Assembly: GCA_038502055.1 (NCBI GenBank)
Contig: JAXRKN010000044.1
Location: forward strand, 7,572,501-7,636,500
Direction of reading: 5' to 3'
From: Tanytarsus gracilentus
Lineage: Eukaryota > Arthropoda > Insecta > Diptera > Chironomidae
Length of the DNA stretch: 64,000 bases
Positions 59,901 through 64,000 of this stretch are shown in pieces. Position numbers and translations under genes: made by a program. Numbering within the stretch: position 1 is the first letter of the stretch; each line of letters starts with the position of its first letter. The notes under the pieces were generated by a model. That model saw only the letters and a list, made by a program, of their open reading frames with translations, was not told the DNA's origin and made no database searches.

Positions 59901-62900
59901 GGTGTTGCCGCGTAACCCACTTGTAACAGATCAGTATTGGAAATGTAATTATGGGGAAGATTTTTTTGGGAAGCCAAAAGGGAAGCATAAGAAAATATTT
60001 TTTTGGGAAAGTCATTTGCCACTATGTTCCATTTTCCACTATGTTTTATTTTCCATTGTGTATCATTATTTCTATTTGGCTCAATTGTAACATTTCCCAT
60101 CATGTTCCATTTTCCACTTTGTTCCATTTTCCACCATGTTCCCTCCAGCACGTTCCATTTTTCACTATGTTCCATTTTCCACTTTGTTCCATTTTCCACT
60201 ATGTTTCATTTTCCACTGTGTTCCATTTTCCACTTTGTTTCATTTTTCCACCATGTTCCATTTTCCACTATGTTTCATTTTCCACTTTGTTCCATTTTCC
60301 ACCATGTTCCATTTTCCAGTATGTTTCATTTTCCACTGTGTTCCATTTTGGGGAAGCCTTGGAAAAGTTATTTTGAGGAAGCCTTGGGGAAGTCATTTTG
60401 GGGAAGCCTCGGGGAAGTCATTTTTGGGAAGCCTTGGGGAAGTCATTTTGGGGAAGTCATTTCAGGGAAGCCTTGGGGAAGTTTTAACTTACCTTAAGAT
60501 GTTGACTCTTCCGTTGTTGAAATATAAATGAGCTTAAGAGAGAAAATGTTTGCCTTATATAGAAAAAATTGGGGAAGCCATGGGGAAGTCTTTTTGGGGA
60601 AGCCTTGGGGAAGTCATTTTTGGGGAAGCCTTGGTGAAGTCATTTTGGGGAAGCCTTGGGGAAGTCATTTTGGGGAAGCCTTGGGGAAGTCATTTTGGGG
60701 AAGCCATGGGGAAGTTATTTTGGGGAAGCCTTGGGGAAGTCATTTTGGGGAAGCCTTGGGGAAGTTTTAACTTACCTTAAGATGTTGACTCTTCCGTGGT
60801 TGAAATATAAATGAGCTTGAGAAAGAAAATATTTGCCTTACATAGAAAAAATGTTTCAAAACCCACACGTGGGTGTTGCCGTGTAACCCACTTGTAACAG
60901 ATCAGTATTGGCTTCCCCTTATGGCTTCCCCTTATGGCTTCCCCTTCTGGCCTCCCCTTTTGGCTTCCCAAAAATGGCTTCCCAAAATGGCTTCCCAAAA
61001 TGGCTTCCCAAAAATGGCTTCTCAAAAATGGCTTCGCAAAATGGCTTCCCAAAATTGCTTCCCAAATTGGCTTGCCACTGTGTTTCGACTGTGTTTCATT
61101 TTCTATTGTGTTTCATTTTCCACTGTGTTCCATTTTCCATTGTGTTTCATTTTCCATTGTGTTTCATTTTCCACTATGTTCCATTATCCATTGTGTTCCA
61201 TTTTCCATTGTGTTCCATTTTCCATTGTGTTCCATTTTCCATTGTGTTTCATTTTCCATTGTGTTCCATTTTCCATTGCGTTCCGTTTTCAACCATGTTC
61301 CATTTTCCACTGTGTTTCATTTTCCACAGTGTTCCATTTTCAGATCCATGCCAATCGATTCCTGGTCCAATTACGAGTTCAATGAGGTACATGAAGCCAT
61401 ACTTCTAAAAAATGGACATTAGTGGCATTCCTTGGACACTCCTGGCCGGCCGTGACGGTCATTCTTCAAAAATCATCCATGCCAATCGATTCCTGGTCAA
61501 ATTCCGAGTTCAACGAGGTACATGAAGCCATACTTTTATAATATGGTCTTTAGGGGCTCTACTGGCTGGCGGTGTTGGACATTGGTGGCTCTCTTTGTTG
61601 GCCATGATAGTCATTCCTCAATTATCATCAATGCCTTTCGTTTCCTGATACAAATACGGTTCAACGACATACATGAAGCCATATAACAGGAAATTTGTGT
61701 GAAAAATGGCATTTAGGGCTGTCCATGGCACGACCTGTGGTCATGACCCTCATAATTCCTAAAAGGGCCGAATCTAAAGTCATAGACCTACCATTTGGCG
61801 AAAACTAGAAGTCTCTAGCTATCTAGGAGGGATCTCGATGGAACAGAGGAAGACGGAAGACGGACGGAAATAGGCGCATATAAGTGTTACACCACTTCGT
61901 GGGTTACGCTAAAAATTGGGGAAGCCTTTGAAGCAATTTTCCGTTATGTTCCATTTTCCATTTAATTCTATTTTCTATCATGTTCCATTTTCTATCATGT
62001 TCCATTTTTCATTATTTTCCCGTTGTTATTGTATTCTATTTTCCACCTTGTTCCACTTTGTTCTATTTTCCACCATGTTCCATTTTCCACTATGTTTCAT
62101 TTTCCACCATGTTCCATTTTCCACAATGTTCCCTTTTCCAGGACGTTCCATTTTTCACTATGTTCCATTTTCCACCATGTTTCATTTTCCACCATGTTCC
62201 ATTTTCCACCATGTTCCATTTTCCACCATGTTCCATTTTCCACTATGTTTCATTTTCCACTGTGTTCCATTTTCCACTTTGTTCCATTTTCCACCATGTT
62301 TCATTTTCCACCATGTTCCATTTTCCACCATGTTTCATTTTCCACCATGTTCCATTTTCCACCATGTTCCATTTTCCACCATGTTCCATTTTCCACTATG
62401 TTTCATTTTCCACTGTGTTCCATTTTCCACTTTGTTCCATTTTCCACCATGTTCCATTTTCCACCATGTTCCATTTTCCACAGTGTTCCATTTTCAGATC
62501 CATGCCAATCGATTCCTGATCAAATTCCGAGTTCAACGATACCCATGAAGCCACATAAGAGAAAATTTGTATGAAAAATGAACATTAGGGCCGTCCATGG
62601 CACGACCTGTTGTCATGACTCGAAAAATTCCTAAAATGGGCTAATATAGACCCTTAGAGCTACCATCTGGCGAAAACCCGAAGTCTCTGGCTGGTCCAGG
62701 GGCCGAGATCTCGAAGGAACGGACGGACGGACGGACAGACGACGGAAATACGAGCATATAAGCGTTACCACACTTTGTGTGGGTTACGCTAAAAATGGAC
62801 ATTAGGGGCACTACTGGCAGGCCGTGATGGACATTGGTGGCACTCTTGGATGGCCATGATAGACATTCCTCAAATATCATCAATGCCTTTCGATTCCTGA

Positions 62901-63519
62901 TACAAATACGAGTTCAACGACATACATGAAGCCATATAACAGGAAATTTGTATGAAAAATGGCATTTAGGGCTGTCCATGGCACGACCTGTGGTCATGAC
63001 CCTCATAATTCCTAAAATGGCCGAATCTAAATTCATAGACCTACCATTTGGCGAAAACTAGAAGTCTCTAGCTATCTCAGGAGCCGAGATCTCGAAGGAA
63101 CAGACGGACAGACAGACAGACGGACGGACGGACGGAAATAGGCGCATATAAGTGTTACACCACTTCGTGGGTTACACTAAAAAAACTCAAAAGTACTTTC
63201 TTCATCAACTCTCAAAGTCACCGCAGAAAAAAAAGAAACTTTTTAGATTTTCTCCGAAAAGATTTTTACCTTTAAAACCTTTACAACTTCTGGTGGAAAT
63301 TGCATTAGTGCTGTACTTGAAACGCGTCGATATATTCGATCGACGAAAATTCCAGCTCTTATCGCGTGTGCAACCGATCGAAATTTTGGCTTTTCATCGC
63401 TTTTTTTACGCGTTGTGGCGAGTTGACGGGTAAATGTGGACGCGAGCCATTCTCTAACTTCTGGCGGCACTGCGTCTGGCTGGACTTCTGATAGTTCATC
63501 GTCTTCGTCTGCCAAACGT
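56941..63519 (-). CDS. Pde1c: PDE1-family Ca2+/calmodulin cyclic nucleotide phosphodiesterase, 5' end missing
   Basis: Four exons in the window (63519-63270, 58302-58140, 58029-57079, 57023-56941) join in phase to about 482 aa; upstream exons lie beyond 64000. The enzyme hydrolyses cAMP and cGMP to 5'-monophosphates and in this family is stimulated by Ca2+/calmodulin. The 63.4-kb exon carries the conserved PDE1 N-domain (RRLADEDDELSEVQPDAVPP, AHAIRAGIFVDRIYRR). The catalytic domain starts HLDEWSFDVFALAE, then has NPYHNNLHAADV and ALIHDYEHTGTTNNF (the HD metal site), ILYND-like AMLYNDRAVLENHH, CCDISHPAKKWDLHH, and EEFFRQGDLEQELGLPFSPLCDR with the substrate-binding Gln region SQIGFIEFIVEP. All metal ligands I checked are kept. 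The tail is short, Asn/Ser-rich and ends KELENEQSKPEE. Assignment to Pde1c is by similarity to the fly gene. Confidence 0.94.
59203..59878. repeat. Segmental duplication, left copy
   Basis: A block running from TGTTTCAAAACCCACACGTG through a CCCAAAATGGCTT array, a 17-bp minisatellite and a GACATTAGTGGCATTCC unit recurs at about 60852-61540. It is nearly identical over the first 600 bp, apart from one 15-bp unit gain and a few substitutions. Confidence 0.85.
59425..59680. repeat. 17-bp minisatellite, array 1
   Basis: About 15 units of consensus GTTCCATTTTCCATTGT, with TTCC/TTTC and last-bases variants. No stop codon arises in any forward frame, so all three stay open. Confidence 0.9.
60015..60345. 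repeat. 17-bp minisatellite, array 2
   Basis: About 19 units of GTTCCATTTTCCACTAT-type sequence, more degenerate at the left. It is preceded by a second element start (TGTTTCAAAACCCACTCGTG at about 59881) and runs straight into the 25-bp array. Confidence 0.88.
60347..60778. repeat. 25-bp minisatellite (GGGGAAGCCTTGGGGAAGTCATTTT) in two blocks
   Basis: Two blocks with a 25-bp period, each ending in the same 85-bp segment (GGGGAAGTTTTAACTTACCTTAAG...). The unit, read in reverse, resembles the CCCAAAATGGCTTCC array at 59285-59410, so the two arrays look like inverted relatives. On the minus strand, the sense strand of PDE1, each block end carries AAG|GTAAGT. Confidence 0.85.
60852..61540. repeat. 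Segmental duplication, right copy, with minisatellite array 3
   Basis: Partner of 59203-59878 at an offset of about 1650 bp. It contains the CCCAAAATGGCTT array and about 15 units of the 17-bp minisatellite (61090-61345). The copies diverge after about 61470. Confidence 0.85.
61541..61915. mobile_element. (GACG)n-tailed repeat element, 3' part
   Basis: Matches the right half of the 24437-25251 element: CATATAACAGGAAATTTGTG, GGCTGTCCATGGCACGACC, a short decayed GACG tract, GGCGCATATAAGTG and CACTTCGTGGGTTACGCTAA at the end. Confidence 0.8.
61930..62496. repeat. 17-bp minisatellite, array 4 (largest)
   Basis: About 33 units of GTTCCATTTTCCACCAT. The right two-thirds are very regular and show a higher-order repeat of roughly 135 bp (a run of CCACCATG units followed by CTATG, CTGTG and CTTTG variants appears twice). 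Confidence 0.9.
62497..63183. mobile_element. Two (GACG)n-tailed repeat element ends in tandem
   Basis: Two successive 3' ends of the same family. The first ends at about 62797 (ACTTTGTGTGGGTTACGCTAA), the second at about 63183 (CACTTCGTGGGTTACACTAA). Each has the (GACG/GACA)n run and GCATATAAG motif just before the end. The second is nearly identical to the 24.4-kb copy. Confidence 0.8.
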
Positions 63520-64000
63520 CTATTTGAAAAATTAAACAAAAGAAAAAGAAAAGAGATGGAAAAGAAATTTTTAGTAAATGTTCGAGGGAAAATTGAATTA
63601 AATTAAAATTAAATAAAAAACTACAAACAAACTTCTTCCTGTTCATTACATTACGTCTCAACAGCATTACCGATTTCCATTTTGTGTGTTAACTAAATTC
63701 AAGACATTGCTTCTCAATATCAAATGATCTGTGTGTAAGTGTGTTATACAATTTTATTGTGAACTAGCAGGTTGAAGACAAAAGTTAACAAACGAATATT
63801 AGATAAAACTTTTCCTCTTTCGCTACTTTGAATTTTCTACTTCGTTAGAGAAGTTCATGCACATAATCAAAAGCTACTGCATATTTCAACTTTACATTTT
63901 TCCTTTACAATTTATTTTCGAGCGGATGTAATTTTGAGTTTTTTTGTAAATCTTGTTGAGCTTTTTTTAAATTTAAATTTTCAGGGAAACTTTAATTTTA
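63520..64000. other. PDE1 upstream intron, continuing out of the window
   Basis: Sequence upstream of the 63519 exon start (acceptor CAAATAG). A/T-rich with no further exon, so the rest of the gene lies to the right. Confidence 0.55.

Larger units (their letters stand above)
58303..63269 (-). other. 5-kb PDE1 intron filled with repeats
   Basis: Bounded by donor AAG|GTAAAA at 63269 and acceptor CCACAG at 58303. The part from 58303 to about 59190 is ordinary A/T-rich intron; from 59203 to 63183 it is almost wholly tandem and dispersed repeats. The first repeat edge is under 90 bp from the 63270 exon end. Confidence 0.85.

Noticed and set aside
59224..60531. Several 130-180-codon plus-strand frames as a repeat-protein gene
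   Set aside because: All three frames are open together because the 17-bp and 25-bp units have no stops. No conserved start, no splice signals, and they are antisense in a PDE1 intron.
59271..62496. Tandem array as a CRISPR
   Set aside because: Units are contiguous with no unique spacers, and the genome is eukaryotic.

Overview
This window is nuclear DNA from an insect, very probably a dipteran and perhaps a nematoceran (midge, sand fly or similar). It is strongly A/T-rich, genes have short GT-AG introns, and the proteins are the single-copy orthologues expected of a fly: Neuralized, CSN2, Mcm10, Lamtor3, Cyclin Y, SLC30A9 and a calmodulin-type phosphodiesterase. The species assignment is inference. 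Coding segments were joined by hand from reading frames, splice consensus and codon phase, so most multi-exon models below are phase-consistent from start to stop. Layout: 0-9 kb is sparse, with a two-exon secreted protein (325-911, +), a four-exon tetraspan LAPTM-like protein (5554-6353, -) and an almost perfect 540-bp fold-back (7948-8487). From 9.2 to 19.4 kb lies neuralized (-): a short myristoylation/polybasic first exon, an 8.2-kb intron with E-boxes, then the two NHR domains and the RING finger. From 19.4 to 29.5 kb no gene is convincing apart from a possible alternative neuralized first exon (26646-26757) and one repeat element (24437-25251). From 29.5 to 31.8 kb is the 3' part of a monocarboxylate-type MFS transporter (+). 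From 32.6 to 38.2 kb, all on the - strand, lie three small secreted, probably GPI-anchored four-cysteine proteins and a seven-exon arylsulfatase. A homopolymer G/T tract (about 39.0-39.4 kb) looks like an assembly artefact. From 39.7 to 49.9 kb is a dense housekeeping block: SLC30A9 (-) / CSN2 (+) head-to-head, CSN2 / Mcm10 (-) tail-to-tail, Mcm10 / Lamtor3 (+) head-to-head over a 215-bp promoter with an E2F-like site, then Cyclin Y (+). From 50 to 57 kb is gene-poor, with a 1.1-kb fold-back element that carries a GC-rich core and a tRNA-like D-arm. From 56.9 to 63.5 kb is the 3' part of a PDE1-family gene (-), whose 5-kb intron is packed with 17-bp and 25-bp minisatellites, a recent segmental duplication and several copies of a (GACG)n-tailed repeat family. 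The genes do not form one pathway. Shared organisation is seen mainly in the paired promoters and in the cluster of small secreted paralogues. The least explained parts are the structured repeats: two fold-backs, and the stop-free minisatellites that keep all three forward frames open without being genes.
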